DNA of 34,440 nt. It comes from Streptomyces sp. OR43 (GTDB taxonomy: Bacteria; Actinomycetota; Actinomycetes; Streptomycetales; Streptomycetaceae). Location: positions 247,824 to 282,263 of the forward strand of contig NZ_RDBK01000025.1 in NCBI RefSeq assembly GCF_008042275.1, read 5' to 3'. The notes below the pieces were generated by a model that was not told the origin of the DNA, ran no database searches, and was given only the letters and a program-made list of their open reading frames with translations. Position 1 is the first letter of the stretch. Each line of letters begins with the position of its first letter. Of the stretch, positions 1 to 7,720 are shown piece by piece. The position numbers and the translations under genes were made by a program.

Positions 1-1
1 C

Positions 2-1525
2 GGCGCCGCCTTCGCCCTCCCGGCGCTCGCGGCCGAACGGTCCGCACCGGCCGCCACCGCTGCCGCCCCCGCGATGGAACTGAAGGACGGCACGCTGGAC
101 TGGGGCTTCAAGGAGTCCTTCCGCAGGTACATCGGCGCCGCCGGAAAGATCACGGTCAAGGACGGCGCGACCCAGGCCGCGGGCAACGGTGCGTTCACCT
201 TTGTCAACGGCAAGGGCACATACGACATGACCACGCACGGCACCGACACCGCCTTCGAGGGGGGCGTCAACTTCTCCGCGCACGGCGGCGTCCTGGACAT
301 CACGCTCTCGGACGTGAAGCTCTCCACGGCCGGCACGGGCGGCGCGATCACCGCCGACGTGGCGACCCCGGCCGGCACCGCGAACGACGTGGCGGTCGCC
401 GACCTCGACCTGTCGGCCGTCCGGCCGGGCCAGGGCGCGGGCGGGGCGATGGTCTTCAAGGACATCCCCGCCAAGCTGACGAAGGCGGGCTCCGAGGCCT
501 TCAACGGCCAGTACAAGGAAGGGGAGGTGCTCGACCCGGCCACGCTCACGGTGAAGGCGGTCGCCACCCCGACCGAGAAGCCGACGGACCCCGCCGAGCC
601 GACGGAGAAGCCGACCGAGAAGCCGACGGAGAAGCCGACGGAGAAGCCGACGGAGAAGCCGACCGAGAAGCCGACCGAGAAGCCCACGACGCAACCGACG
701 GAGTCGACGCCGAAGCCTTCCCCGACCGCCACGGTCACCGACCAGCCGGCCGCCGACCCGGGCGCGATCGTCGACGGCACCCTGAACTGGGGCGTCAAGG
801 CGTCCTTCCGTACGTACGTCACGGGCCCCATCGCCCACGGCAAGGTCGAGACGACCGCCGGTGCCACCGCGACGGGCAGCGGCTACCGCTTCCCCGACGC
901 CACCGGCCGGTTCGACGCCGGGAAGCGGACCCTGAGCGCCGCCTTCGACGGCAAGGTCCGTTTCCTGGGCCACGAGGAGAACGGCGCGTACACCCTGGAC
1001 CTGTCCCTGACCAACCTGAAGGTCCAGGTGGACGGGACCAAGGGCAGGCTCCTCGCCGACGTGTCCACCAAGGACCGTGAGACGAAGAAGGTTGCTGTCC
1101 ACAGCGGTCTGGCCGTCGCCGACCTCACGCTGCCCGCGGGCGGACTCACCGCCAAGGACGGCGTGGTGACCCTCTCCGCCGTACCGGCCACCCTCACCGC
1201 CGACGGCACCAAGGCCTTCGGCGGGATGTACGAGGCGGGCGAGCAGCTCGACGCGCTGACGGTCGCGGTCGCCCTGGACAAGGACGCCGAACTCCCGTCC
1301 ACCGGCGGTTCGTCCACGGGCGGTACGTCCACCGGCGGTACGTCCACCACGGGTGGCTCGTCCACCGGCGGCACCGTGGGCGGCGGCGGCACGGTCGGCG
1401 GCTCGGGCGCCCTGGCCTCCACCGGCTCCGACCTCCCGGCCGGCGCCCTGTTCGCCGCCTCGGGCGTCATCGTGGCGGCCGGAGCGGGAGCGGTCGTCGT
1501 GGCGCGCCGTCGCCGTACCGTCTGA
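2..1525 (+). CDS. HtaA-domain haem-binding cell-wall protein (5' partial)
   Basis: The reading frame is open from base 2, and the first visible residues (GAAFALPALAAERSA) look like the end of a signal peptide, so the start lies before the window. Two HtaA domains follow, each opening with a DGTL-(D/N)-WG-(F/V)-K-x-SFR-x-Y signature, at about nt 86-565 and 773-1270. Each has the Tyr of that signature and a later His (FSAHGG; FLGHEE), as expected of the family's haem ligands. They are joined by a linker with seven TEKP units (nt 602-685). The C-terminus has a Gly/Ser/Thr-rich stretch, an LASTG motif, a hydrophobic segment and RRRR, which is the layout of a class E sortase substrate (LAXTG). HtaA proteins capture haem at the surface and pass it to an ABC importer; such genes may lie upstream, outside the window. 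The haem oxygenase nearby supports a haem-use role. Confidence 0.88.
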   Translation, partial: GAAFALPALAAERSAPAATAAAPAMELKDGTLDWGFKESFRRYIGAAGKITVKDGATQAAGNGAFTFVNGKGTYDMTTHGTDTAFEGGVNFSAHGGVLDITLSDVKLSTAGTGGAITADVATPAGTANDVAVADLDLSAVRPGQGAGGAMVFKDIPAKLTKAGSEAFNGQYKEGEVLDPATLTVKAVATPTEKPTDPAEPTEKPTEKPTEKPTEKPTEKPTEKPTEKPTTQPTESTPKPSPTATVTDQPAADPGAIVDGTLNWGVKASFRTYVTGPIAHGKVETTAGATATGSGYRFPDATGRFDAGKRTLSAAFDGKVRFLGHEENGAYTLDLSLTNLKVQVDGTKGRLLADVSTKDRETKKVAVHSGLAVADLTLPAGGLTAKDGVVTLSAVPATLTADGTKAFGGMYEAGEQLDALTVAVALDKDAELPSTGGSSTGGTSTGGTSTTGGSSTGGTVGGGGTVGGSGALASTGSDLPAGALFAASGVIVAAGAGAVVVARRRRTV

Positions 1526-1534
1526 TCCACCGGC

Positions 1535-1583
1535 GCACCGCCCGGGTACCGGCCCTGTCACGGGGCGGGTGCCCGGGCGGTGC
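1535..1583 (+). terminator. Long hairpin terminator after the HtaA gene
   Basis: A 16-bp stem (1535-1550 with 1568-1583, one G-U pair) lies 9 bases after the stop, and a small inner stem sits in the loop. It is typical of Streptomyces terminators without a clear T-run. It ends 12 bases before the GTG of the next gene, so that gene probably has its own promoter. Confidence 0.7.
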
Positions 1584-1595
1584 TTGAATGCGCAC

Positions 1596-2276
1596 GTGAA
1601 TGACTACGACGTACCCGGCGGCAGCGGTATCGATGTACTGCGCGTGTTCTGCGGCCCCGACGGCCGGCACGGCAACGCGCTCGGGGTCGTACGCGACGGA
1701 CGCGACCACCCCGACGAGGCGTCCCGGCAGGAACTCGCCCGGAAGCTCGGCTTCAGCGAGACCGTGTTCGTGGACGACCCCGAGCGGGGCCATCTGGACA
1801 TCTACACCCCCGGCCTCCGGCTGCCGTTCGCCGGGCACCCCGTGGTCGGCGCCGCCTGGCTGCTCGACCTGGAGGTCCTGGAGCTGGGGGTGGGTGCGGT
1901 CTTCGCCCGCCAGGACGGGGAGTTCAGCTGGATCACCGCCCGTCCCGAGTGGGCGCCGCCGCGCACGCTTCAGCAGTACGCCTCGGTCGCCGAGGTCGAC
2001 GCGCTGCCCGCCCCGCCGCCCGGCGAGGGCTGGCTGTACGCCTGGGCGTGGGAGGACGAGGCCGCGGGCCGGGCGAGGGCGCGGGCGTTCCCGCGCAGGG
2101 ACGATGGGATCGCGGAGGACGAGGCGACGGGGGCGGCGGCGCTGCTGCTGAGCGACCGGCTGGGCCGCGCCCTGAACATCAGGCAGGGCCGAGGCTCCCA
2201 GATCCTCACGGCCCCGGCCCCGGACGGCACGGTGGAGATCGGCGGCCGGGTGGTGCTGGCGCAAGCGGGCCTGTAG
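1596..2276 (+). CDS. PhzF-family isomerase/epimerase-like protein, short form
   Basis: The 226-residue product shows PhzF family landmarks in order: GNALGVV near the N-terminus, the segment GFSETVFV whose Glu matches the family's catalytic acid, GHPVVGAAWLL, and DEATGAAALLL followed by GRGSQI. PhzF-like enzymes have a diaminopimelate-epimerase fold and isomerise small amino-acid-like substrates; the substrate here is unknown. At about 226 residues it is shorter than the usual 260-300, mainly in the middle. The GTG at 1596 was chosen because coding similarity begins there, and the frame upstream runs through the terminator of the previous gene. No clear ribosome binding site is seen. A weak -10-like TTGAAT (1584-1589) lies six bases before the GTG, so the mRNA may be leaderless. 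Confidence 0.75.
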   Translation: MNDYDVPGGSGIDVLRVFCGPDGRHGNALGVVRDGRDHPDEASRQELARKLGFSETVFVDDPERGHLDIYTPGLRLPFAGHPVVGAAWLLDLEVLELGVGAVFARQDGEFSWITARPEWAPPRTLQQYASVAEVDALPAPPPGEGWLYAWAWEDEAAGRARARAFPRRDDGIAEDEATGAAALLLSDRLGRALNIRQGRGSQILTAPAPDGTVEIGGRVVLAQAGL

Positions 2277-2354
2277 CGGCACGACCGAGACCGGCGGCGC
2301 GGTTCAAACCGTCAGCGGCACGACCGAGACCGGCGGCGCGGTTCAAACCGTCAG
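2277..2354. repeat. Tandem 39-bp direct repeat (2 copies)
   Basis: Two identical 39-bp units (2277-2315 and 2316-2354) begin immediately after the PhzF stop codon. A third, truncated start (CGGCAC) follows at 2355. The repeats are non-coding. Confidence 0.9.
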
Positions 2355-2360
2355 CGGCAC

Positions 2361-2407
2361 CATCAAGCCCGTAGTGGCACCATCAAGCCCGTCCGGCGAT
2401 TGAGGAC
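2361..2407. repeat. Streptomyces-type intergenic repeat, one full and one partial copy
   Basis: The partial copy CATCAAGCCCGTAGT (2361-2375) is followed by a full copy (core 2385-2407, ending GTCCGGCGATTGAGGAC). The same core recurs three to four times at 19674-19870. I recall this element as widespread between genes in Streptomyces; its function is unknown. Here, as at the other site, it lies just beyond a gene end. Confidence 0.85.
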
Positions 2408-2415
2408 AGAACAAA

Positions 2416-2449
2416 GCGGCGGGGCACCCGAGCCCGGGTACCCCGCCGC
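2416..2449 (-). terminator. Haem oxygenase terminator
   Basis: A 15-bp stem (2416-2430 with 2435-2449) has a 4-base loop. The single odd position forms a G-U pair only in the minus-strand transcript, and TTTGTT follows it on that strand. It lies 13 bases beyond the stop codon. Confidence 0.8.
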
Positions 2450-2462
2450 CGCCCGCCGAGGG

Positions 2463-3128
2463 CTACGCGCTGAGCGGGAACACCTCGCCAAGCTCCTGGA
2501 ACACCGCGGTGTTCAGCGCGAACGCGTGCTTGCACTCGTCCACGATCCGCTGCTTCTCCAGGTCGTCCGCGTTCACCGCGTCCAGCAGCTCCCGGTAATC
2601 CCGCTTGAAGGAGGCGGGGTTGGCTATCTCCTCGAAGACGTAGAACCGCACACCGTCACCCTTGCGTGCGAAGCCCCACGTCCTCTCCGCCTTGTCGCGG
2701 ATGATCTGACCGCCCGACAGGTCGCCCAGGTAGCGCGTGTAGTGATGGGCGATGTACCCGGCGGGCCAGGTGCGGGCGCATTCGGCGACGCGCGCGGCGT
2801 ACGCGGCCGTCGCCGGGAGCGGCTCCAGGCCCTCGCGCCAGTCCGCACCCCGCAGATGGGCCAGATCGCGCTCCAGCTCGGTGGTGCGCATCAGCTCGGG
2901 CTGGATGAACGGTCCGGCGACCGGGTCGCCGGCCAGCGCGAGGGCCCCGTCCTCCAGCGCCCGGTACACGAACCACAGCTGCTCGGTGTAGCGCGTGTAC
3001 GCGTCCACCCCGAGGCGCCCGCCCAGCAGATCGCTCATGAAGGTCGAGGTCTCCGCCTCGGTGTGCTGCGCGTGGGACGCGGTGCGGATCAGCGTCGAGA
3101 AGGGCGTGGCGGTGACGGTTGCGTCCAA
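2463..3128 (-). CDS. hmuO: Biliverdin-producing haem oxygenase
   Basis: Haem oxygenase opens haem to biliverdin, CO and free iron in the cytoplasm. The 221-residue product matches the HmuO/HO-1 family over its length: the proximal-ligand region HAQHTEAE with His22 aligning to the haem-ligating His of corynebacterial HmuO, then STFMSDLLGGRLG, and the distal helix motif GDLSGGQ at residues 135-141 after AHHYTRYL. No signal peptide or membrane anchor is seen. The start is a TTG at 3128, supported by GGAGG (3135-3139) six bases upstream; no ATG or GTG fits the conserved N-terminus. It lies close to the HtaA haem-binding gene. An iron-box-like palindrome lies inside its predicted promoter, so repression by iron through a DmdR/IdeR-type regulator is likely. 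Confidence 0.93.
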   Translation of the reverse strand: MDATVTATPFSTLIRTASHAQHTEAETSTFMSDLLGGRLGVDAYTRYTEQLWFVYRALEDGALALAGDPVAGPFIQPELMRTTELERDLAHLRGADWREGLEPLPATAAYAARVAECARTWPAGYIAHHYTRYLGDLSGGQIIRDKAERTWGFARKGDGVRFYVFEEIANPASFKRDYRELLDAVNADDLEKQRIVDECKHAFALNTAVFQELGEVFPLSA

Positions 3129-3225
3129 GGCGGGCCTCCGGGGACCGAGGGGGACGGGAAGTCCAGAAAGAGACGGAAATATCGGCCGGCCGAGGCTGTT
3201 CGCCCGGGCGCCTGCCGATGCGTCG

Positions 3226-3254
3226 ATCTTCCTACTTAGGCTTACCTAAGTCAA
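3226..3254 (-). promoter_or_regulatory. Predicted haem oxygenase promoter
   Basis: On the minus strand a -35 box TTGACT (3254-3249) and a -10 box GAAGAT (3231-3226) are separated by exactly 17 bases. This predicts a leader of roughly 90 bases before the TTG start. The -35 is near consensus; the -10 is weaker. Confidence 0.6.
3231..3251 (-). promoter_or_regulatory. Iron-box-like operator (DmdR/IdeR type)
   Basis: ACTTAGGCTTACCTAAGT (3234-3251) is a near-perfect palindrome. Its right 14 bases fit every position of the IdeR/DmdR consensus right part (TWAGSCTWACCTWA), while the outer left five bases do not. It occupies the spacer between the -35 and -10 boxes of the haem oxygenase promoter, the classic place for an iron-dependent repressor. 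Confidence 0.65.
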
Positions 3255-3268
3255 CTGTTTCCCGACGA

Positions 3269-3290
3269 CCTGTCGGTAAGTATCGACAGG
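3269..3290. repeat. Inverted repeat CCTGTCG-8-CGACAGG
   Basis: Two 7-bp arms (3269-3275 and 3284-3290) around GTAAGTAT lie 15 bases upstream of the haem oxygenase -35 box and downstream of the map terminator. It could be an activator site or a secondary terminator; the sequence does not decide between them. Confidence 0.4.
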
Positions 3291-3301
3291 AGGAAACGGG
3301 A

Positions 3302-3326
3302 ACGGCCGCCCACGAGGGGCGGCCGT
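3302..3326 (-). terminator. map terminator
   Basis: A perfect 10-bp stem (3302-3311 with 3317-3326) and 5-base loop sit 23 bases beyond the map stop. On the minus strand it is followed by TTCCCGTTTCC. Confidence 0.75.
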
Positions 3327-3349
3327 CGGGCGAAGAGGGGCCGGCGGGG

Positions 3350-4207
3350 CTACGGGAGCGTGAGGATCTCGGCGCCCGTCTCCGTCACCACGAGCGTGTG
3401 CTCGAACTGCGCGGTGCGCTTGCGGTCCTTCGTGACCACGGTCCAGCCGTCGTCCCACATGTCGTAGTCGTGGGACCCGAGCGTCAGCATCGGCTCGATC
3501 GTGAACGTCATCCCGGGCTGCATCACGGTGGTGGCGTGCGGGCTGTCGTAGTGCGGAATGATCAGCCCGGAGTGGAACGAGGAGTTGATCCCGTGCCCCG
3601 TGAAGTCCCGCACCACCCCGTAGCCGAAGCGCTTCGCGTACGACTCGATGACCCGGCCGATCACATTGACCTGGCGGCCCGGCCGCACCGCCTTGATCGC
3701 CCGCCTCAGCGACTCCTCGGTGCGCTCCACGAGCAGCCGCGACTCCTCGTCCACGTCACCGCAGAGGTAGGTGGCGTTGTTGTCGCCGTGCACCCCGTTG
3801 ATGTACGCCGTCACGTCGAGGTTCACGATGTCGCCGTCGCGCAGCACCGTGGAGTCCGGGATGCCGTGGCAGATCACCTCGTTGAGCGAGGTGCAGAGCG
3901 ACTTGGGGAAGCCCCGGTACCCCAGCGTCGACGGGTACGCGCCGTGGTCGCACATGAACTCATGGGCGACCCGGTCGAGTTCATCCGTCGTGACGCCCGG
4001 CGCGATGTGCTTCGCGGCCTCGCCCATCGCCTGGGCGGCGATGCGTCCCGCGACGCGCATGCGCTCGACGGTGTCGGCGTCCTGGACCTCCGGGCCGCTG
4101 TACGGCGTCGGGGCGGGCTTGCCCACATACTCGGGGCGCCGGATGTTTCCGGGCACGGAACGGACGGGAGTGAGCTCCCCTGGTACAAGCAGCGACTGGC
4201 CAGACAT
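3350..4207 (-). CDS. map: Methionine aminopeptidase, type I
   Basis: This cytosolic metalloenzyme removes the initiator Met from new proteins. The 285-residue product has the pita-bread peptidase motifs with all metal ligands: Asp131 (NLDVTAY), Asp142 (HGDNNATY), His205 ([11 protein letters not shown]), Glu238 (TIEPML) and Glu269 (QFEHTLVV), plus His114 (VICHGIP). The first 40 residues ([21 protein letters not shown]) are the N-terminal extension of the actinobacterial type Ic form. The ATG at 4207 was chosen over the upstream in-frame ATG at 4297 because a -10 box TAGACT lies seven bases before it, giving a leaderless mRNA, and because the extra residues are unlike the family. It is divergent from the small gene at 4266. 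Confidence 0.95.
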   Translation of the reverse strand: MSGQSLLVPGELTPVRSVPGNIRRPEYVGKPAPTPYSGPEVQDADTVERMRVAGRIAAQAMGEAAKHIAPGVTTDELDRVAHEFMCDHGAYPSTLGYRGFPKSLCTSLNEVICHGIPDSTVLRDGDIVNLDVTAYINGVHGDNNATYLCGDVDEESRLLVERTEESLRRAIKAVRPGRQVNVIGRVIESYAKRFGYGVVRDFTGHGINSSFHSGLIIPHYDSPHATTVMQPGMTFTIEPMLTLGSHDYDMWDDGWTVVTKDRKRTAQFEHTLVVTETGAEILTLP

Positions 4208-4214
4208 GCCAGCG

Positions 4215-4220
4215 AGTCTA
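4215..4220 (-). promoter_or_regulatory. -10 box of leaderless map promoter
   Basis: TAGACT on the minus strand is followed by seven bases and then the ATG at 4207, so transcription would start at the A of the start codon. No good -35 is visible. Confidence 0.6.
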
Positions 4221-4265
4221 ACCAGCGTGTCTGGGGCACGATGGCACCGAGGAAAGGAGCCGGAG

Positions 4266-4499
4266 ATGGCCCTGTTCAAGAAGCGCACGGTCGGCAAGCC
4301 GGGCGAGTGGTTCTACTGCCTGGAGCACAAAAAGGTCGAGGAGGGCCCCGAGTGCCCGGCCAAGGACCGCTTCGGCCCGTACACCTCCCGCCAGGAGGCG
4401 CAGCACGCCATGGAGACCGCGCAGGAGCGGAACCTGGAGTGGGAGACCGACCCCAAGTGGCACGACCGGCCGGATCCGGACGAGAACGCGGGCGGCTGA
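4266..4499 (+). CDS. Small conserved protein, possibly SPOR-like
   Basis: This 77-residue soluble protein has no signal peptide or membrane segment. The ATG at 4266 follows GGAAAGGAGCCGGAG, a good ribosome binding site. Its middle ([20 protein letters not shown]) holds two Cys and one His, and the segment [20 protein letters not shown] resembles the end of a SPOR fold (F/YGPY-x-SRQEA), which in other proteins binds peptidoglycan. I recognise the sequence as a type common in Streptomyces but know of no proven role. It is transcribed away from map and towards the exporter gene. Confidence 0.8.
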   Translation: MALFKKRTVGKPGEWFYCLEHKKVEEGPECPAKDRFGPYTSRQEAQHAMETAQERNLEWETDPKWHDRPDPDENAGG

Positions 4500-4511
4500 G
4501 GGCACGACCGG

Positions 4512-4541
4512 CCGGGGCGGGGCGCGGGGCCTCCGCCCCGG
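4512..4541. terminator. Bidirectional terminator between convergent genes
   Basis: A 9-bp stem, CCGGGGCGG (4512-4520) with CCGCCCCGG (4533-4541), fills the 44-base gap between the small gene and the MFS gene that converge here. Confidence 0.6.
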
Positions 4542-4543
4542 GC

Positions 4544-5854
4544 TCAGCCCGTCGGCGCCGCCCGCAGGGCCTCCTCGCTCCGCGCCCGCCTGCGCAGCGC
4601 GTCCTCGTCCGTCTCCGAGTCGTACGTGAGCAGCTTCGGCAGGACCGCTGCCAGCAGCGCCACCGAGGCCACACAGGCGACGCCCCCGGACCAGACCGCC
4701 GTCCTGGTGCCCGTCCACCCGGCCATGCCGCCGGCCCGGACCTGGCCCAGCTGCGGGCCGACGCTGTACGAGAGCACCTCGATGCCCGCGAGCCGGCCCC
4801 GCAGCTCCTCCGGGATCGTCTGGTTCCAGATGGTCGAACGGCCGAGGCCGCTGAGCATGTCGCCCGCGCCGGCGACCGTCAGGCAGGCCAGCACCAGCCA
4901 TACGTCGCCGAACCAGCCCGCTGCCGCGATGGCCAGCCCCCAGACGGCCGCACCGCACACCACGAACAGTCCGTGCCGGCGTATCCGTGAGGTCCAGCCG
5001 CTGGTCAGGCCCAGGACGAGGGAGCCGACCGAGCCCGCCGCGTACATCAGCCCCAGTGACCACTCGGCGTCCAGCTCGTCGGCGAGGAACGGGAAGATCG
5101 TGTTCGGGAAGGCGAAGAACATCGCCGCCATGTCGATCGCGTACGTTCCGAGCAGGACCGGCCGGCTCCACGCGTAGCGCGCCCCCTCCACGATGCCGCG
5201 CAGCGACGGCTTCGTCCCCTGCTCCGCGGGCGGCGCGGGCGCCAGCCTGCGGCACAGCACGACGGAGACGGCGAACGTGACCACGGTGACCGCGTACGCC
5301 GTCGCGTGCCCGGCGTAGGCCACCACCAGGCCCGCCAGCGCCGGCCCCATGATCGCGCCGGCCTGCCAGCGCAGCGAGTTCAGCGCGGCGGCGGCGCCCA
5401 GCTGGTCGTGCGGCACGATGCGGGCCATCAGCGAGTCCAGCGCGGGCCGCTGGAGCCCGGCCAGCGCGGAGACCCCGCCCGCCACCACGTACAGCGGCCA
5501 CAGCATCGGATCGGGCAGGGCCGCGTTCACCAGCAGGACCAGCGCGAGCAGCCCCAGCCCCGCCTCGGTGGCCAGGATGACCTTGCGGCGGTCGGCCGCG
5601 TCGGCCAGCGCACCGCCGTAGAGCCCGAACACGACCAGCGGCACCAGCTCGACCGCGCCCATCGCGCCGACCGCGAGCGGGGACCCGGTGAGGTCCTTGA
5701 TCTGGAGCGGCAGCGCGATCAGGGCCATGAAGCTGCCGAAGTAGGTGACGATGCCCTGCACCCACAGCAGCCGGAAGTCCGCCGAGGAACGCCAGGGGGA
5801 CAGATCGGGAAGCAGCGCGGCCAGCCTGGCGGCGAGGGAGGTGCGAGAGGTCAC
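4544..5854 (-). CDS. MFS exporter (DHA3/EntS-like)
   Basis: This 436-residue integral membrane protein has about 12 predicted transmembrane segments. The N-terminal LPDLSPWRSSADFRLLWVQG and the loop GLYGGALADAADRRKVI between helices 2 and 3 are typical of the DHA3 branch of the major facilitator superfamily, which includes the enterobactin exporter EntS and macrolide exporters. The substrate cannot be told; with iron and haem genes nearby, siderophore export is possible but unproven. The start is GTG at 5854; no clear ribosome binding site is seen. It follows the unknown gene at 5977-6579 in the same direction after a 122-base gap, so an operon is possible but not certain. Confidence 0.85.
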   Translation of the reverse strand: MTSRTSLAARLAALLPDLSPWRSSADFRLLWVQGIVTYFGSFMALIALPLQIKDLTGSPLAVGAMGAVELVPLVVFGLYGGALADAADRRKVILATEAGLGLLALVLLVNAALPDPMLWPLYVVAGGVSALAGLQRPALDSLMARIVPHDQLGAAAALNSLRWQAGAIMGPALAGLVVAYAGHATAYAVTVVTFAVSVVLCRRLAPAPPAEQGTKPSLRGIVEGARYAWSRPVLLGTYAIDMAAMFFAFPNTIFPFLADELDAEWSLGLMYAAGSVGSLVLGLTSGWTSRIRRHGLFVVCGAAVWGLAIAAAGWFGDVWLVLACLTVAGAGDMLSGLGRSTIWNQTIPEELRGRLAGIEVLSYSVGPQLGQVRAGGMAGWTGTRTAVWSGGVACVASVALLAAVLPKLLTYDSETDEDALRRRARSEEALRAAPTG

Positions 5855-5976
5855 GAGGAGACATGGTCCGTCCCGGTGCGTGCCCGGTGCAAACAGATTT
5901 CACGCAGGGACGGGCAGCAGGGGGCAGCCGGCGGAGGACCGGCGACGGGGCGGCGGGTGCCGAAGGGTGTTCCTGA

Positions 5977-6579
5977 TCACCACCGCGCGGGCGGCGGCGC
6001 GGTCAGCTGGTCGGCCAGCCGGGACAGCCGGTCCCGGAACCGCAGCCGGCCGCGCTGCGCGGGCGCGCCGTTCTCCCCCGCCGCCGCGCTGACCAGGTGC
6101 TGGACCGTGTCCAGGTCCACATCGTCGCCGCCCGTCACGGAGAGCGCCTCGTGGGCGAGCCCCCGCACCTCCGGATCCCCGTTGTCCAGCGACAGGACCG
6201 TCGCCCCGGCCCGGCGGGCATCGTGCACCCGCTCCAGCAGCCCCTCGCCCGGCCGCTCCGGCACCACCACGAGCAGCGTCTCGCCCCGCCCGGCCGCCTC
6301 GATCCGCCCGAGCCCCACGGACAGATGGGCCGGGCCGCCCGGCTCCACCCGGTGGCGTACCAGCGTGGGCGTCAGCTCGGGCAGCCCGGACCAGGTGGAC
6401 TCGTCGACCAGATGGGCCGCCAGGTGCCACGGCTCGTACACCTCGGTCCCCACCAGCAGCAGCCCGCCGCCGTGCGGCACGACGGACGAGCGGAGCGTCC
6501 CGGCGAACCGCCGGGTCGCCGCCGGCCACTGGGTCTTCGCCAACACCTCACGCAGCAGCGCCACACGTACGGCATCCAT
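5977..6579 (-). CDS. Conserved hypothetical protein, 200 aa
   Basis: I do not recognise a named family. The protein is soluble, with no signal peptide. Its middle (RGETLLVVVPE near residue 100, then ERVHDARRAGATVLSLDNGDPE) alternates hydrophobic strands and helices like the second half of a SIS or Rossmann-type nucleotide or sugar-phosphate fold, which is weak evidence only. The C-terminus is basic and Pro-rich. High third-position GC supports real coding. The ATG at 6579 lacks a well-placed ribosome binding site; GGAGG lies about 18 bases upstream. It is divergent from the F420 reductase gene, with 152 bases between the starts. Confidence 0.7.
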   Translation of the reverse strand: MDAVRVALLREVLAKTQWPAATRRFAGTLRSSVVPHGGGLLLVGTEVYEPWHLAAHLVDESTWSGLPELTPTLVRHRVEPGGPAHLSVGLGRIEAAGRGETLLVVVPERPGEGLLERVHDARRAGATVLSLDNGDPEVRGLAHEALSVTGGDDVDLDTVQHLVSAAAGENGAPAQRGRLRFRDRLSRLADQLTAPPPARW

Positions 6580-6718
6580 GGCCCGGCATCATGCACCACC
6601 TCCGGGTCCCCGGACCGGCGAACGGCGGCGGAGCCACCCGTACGAGTCCCGTGCGCAGGGCGGGCACAAGGCAGTCCCACTGGCCGAGGACGCACCGTCC
6701 CGCGCCCGTACCTGGCAG

Positions 6719-6724
6719 TAGTGT
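6719..6724 (+). promoter_or_regulatory. -10 box of leaderless npdG promoter
   Basis: TAGTGT is followed by seven bases and then the ATG at 6732, the spacing of a leaderless actinomycete transcript. No convincing -35 box is seen. Confidence 0.6.
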
Positions 6725-6731
6725 CGGGGCC

Positions 6732-7442
6732 ATGACTACGAATGACAGCGGCAGCGCGCCCAAGCCCCCCGCCAAGGACCCCTGGGACCTCCCCGACGTG
6801 TCCGGCCTGACCATCGGCGTCCTCGGCGGCACCGGCCCGCAGGGCCGCGGACTCGCCTACCGGTTCGCCCGCGCCGGGCAGTCCGTGATCATCGGCTCCC
6901 GTGCGGCGGACCGCGCCCGGGCCGCCGCCGACGAGCTGGGACACGGCGTGCGCGGCGCGGACAACGCCGCCTGCGCGCGCGACAGCGACGTCGTGATCGT
7001 CGCCGTGCCGTGGGACGGGCACGCCAAGACCCTGGAGTCCCTGCGCGAGGAGCTCGCCGGCAAGCTCGTCATCGACTGCGTCAACCCGCTCGGCTTCGAC
7101 AAGAAGGGCGCCTACGCGCTGAAGCCCGAGGAGGGCAGCGCCGCCGAACAGGCCGCCGCCCTGCTGCCGGAGTCCCGCGTCACCGCCGCCTTCCACCACC
7201 TCTCGGCGGTCCTGCTCCAGGACGAGGCGATCGAGGAGATCGACACCGACGTGATGGTGCTCGGCGAGGCCCGCGCCGACACCGACCTCGTCCAGGCGCT
7301 GGCCGGCCGGATCCCGGGGATGCGCGGCATCTTCGCGGGCCGGCTCCGCAACGCCCACCAGGTTGAGTCGCTCGTCGCCAACCTGATCTCGGTCAACCGC
7401 CGCTACAAGGCACACGCCGGGCTGCGCACCACCGACGTCTGA
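6732..7442 (+). CDS. npdG: F420-dependent NADPH reductase
   Basis: This enzyme (Fno/NpdG family) passes hydride between NADPH and coenzyme F420 in the cytoplasm, supplying reduced F420 to F420-dependent reductases. The 236-residue product has the Rossmann motif GVLGGTGPQGRGLA at residues 32-45 and a basic loop SRAADRA after the second strand that suits the 2'-phosphate of NADPH. Further on are IVAVPWDGH, CVNPLGFDKKG and AFHHLSAVLL, all typical of the family. The ATG at 6732 fits the conserved length and the leaderless promoter; an earlier in-frame start would add an unrelated Pro/Arg-rich tail. No F420 biosynthesis gene lies in this window. Confidence 0.92.
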   Translation: MTTNDSGSAPKPPAKDPWDLPDVSGLTIGVLGGTGPQGRGLAYRFARAGQSVIIGSRAADRARAAADELGHGVRGADNAACARDSDVVIVAVPWDGHAKTLESLREELAGKLVIDCVNPLGFDKKGAYALKPEEGSAAEQAAALLPESRVTAAFHHLSAVLLQDEAIEEIDTDVMVLGEARADTDLVQALAGRIPGMRGIFAGRLRNAHQVESLVANLISVNRRYKAHAGLRTTDV

Positions 7443-7524
7443 GCCACGGCCCCGCGCCCGGCGGCCGGGGGCATGGGGGACACTGGACGGGACCGCGCAC
7501 CATCCCCCGACAGGAGCCACCCCC

Positions 7525-7707
7525 ATGCCCCGCCTCGCTCTCTACGCCCTCGCCGTCTGCGTCCTCGCCGTCGCAGCCGCCGTGATCTCCTTCGTGCAGG
7601 GCAGCTGGCTCCTCGGGATCGTCTGGGTGCTGCTGGTCGGCCTCTCGTCCAACATGGCCTGGTACTACGTACGCCGGCAGCGCGTCGTGAACGCCCAGGG
7701 CGCGTAG
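7525..7707 (+). CDS. Small two-helix membrane protein, 60 aa
   Basis: The product is 60 residues with two predicted membrane helices (residues 5-24 and 28-47) and a basic tail (YYVRRQRVVNAQG). The ATG at 7525 follows ACAGGAG at a good distance. I recognise no function. It lies 82 bases after npdG and its stop is 13 bases from the stop of the convergent protease gene. Confidence 0.75.
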   Translation: MPRLALYALAVCVLAVAAAVISFVQGSWLLGIVWVLLVGLSSNMAWYYVRRQRVVNAQGA

Positions 7708-7720
7708 GACTCCGGGGTGG

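Noticed and set aside
883..1530. Long minus-strand open frame over the HtaA gene
   Set aside because: Shadow frame caused by high GC; the plus frame has clear HtaA domains and a sortase tail.
2400..3239. Plus-strand open frame opposite haem oxygenase
   Set aside because: Antisense of a well-supported haem oxygenase gene.
3281..3310. Strong ribosome-binding-like AGGAGGAAA on the plus strand
   Set aside because: No start codon at a usable distance; the sequence is part of the gap between haem oxygenase and map.
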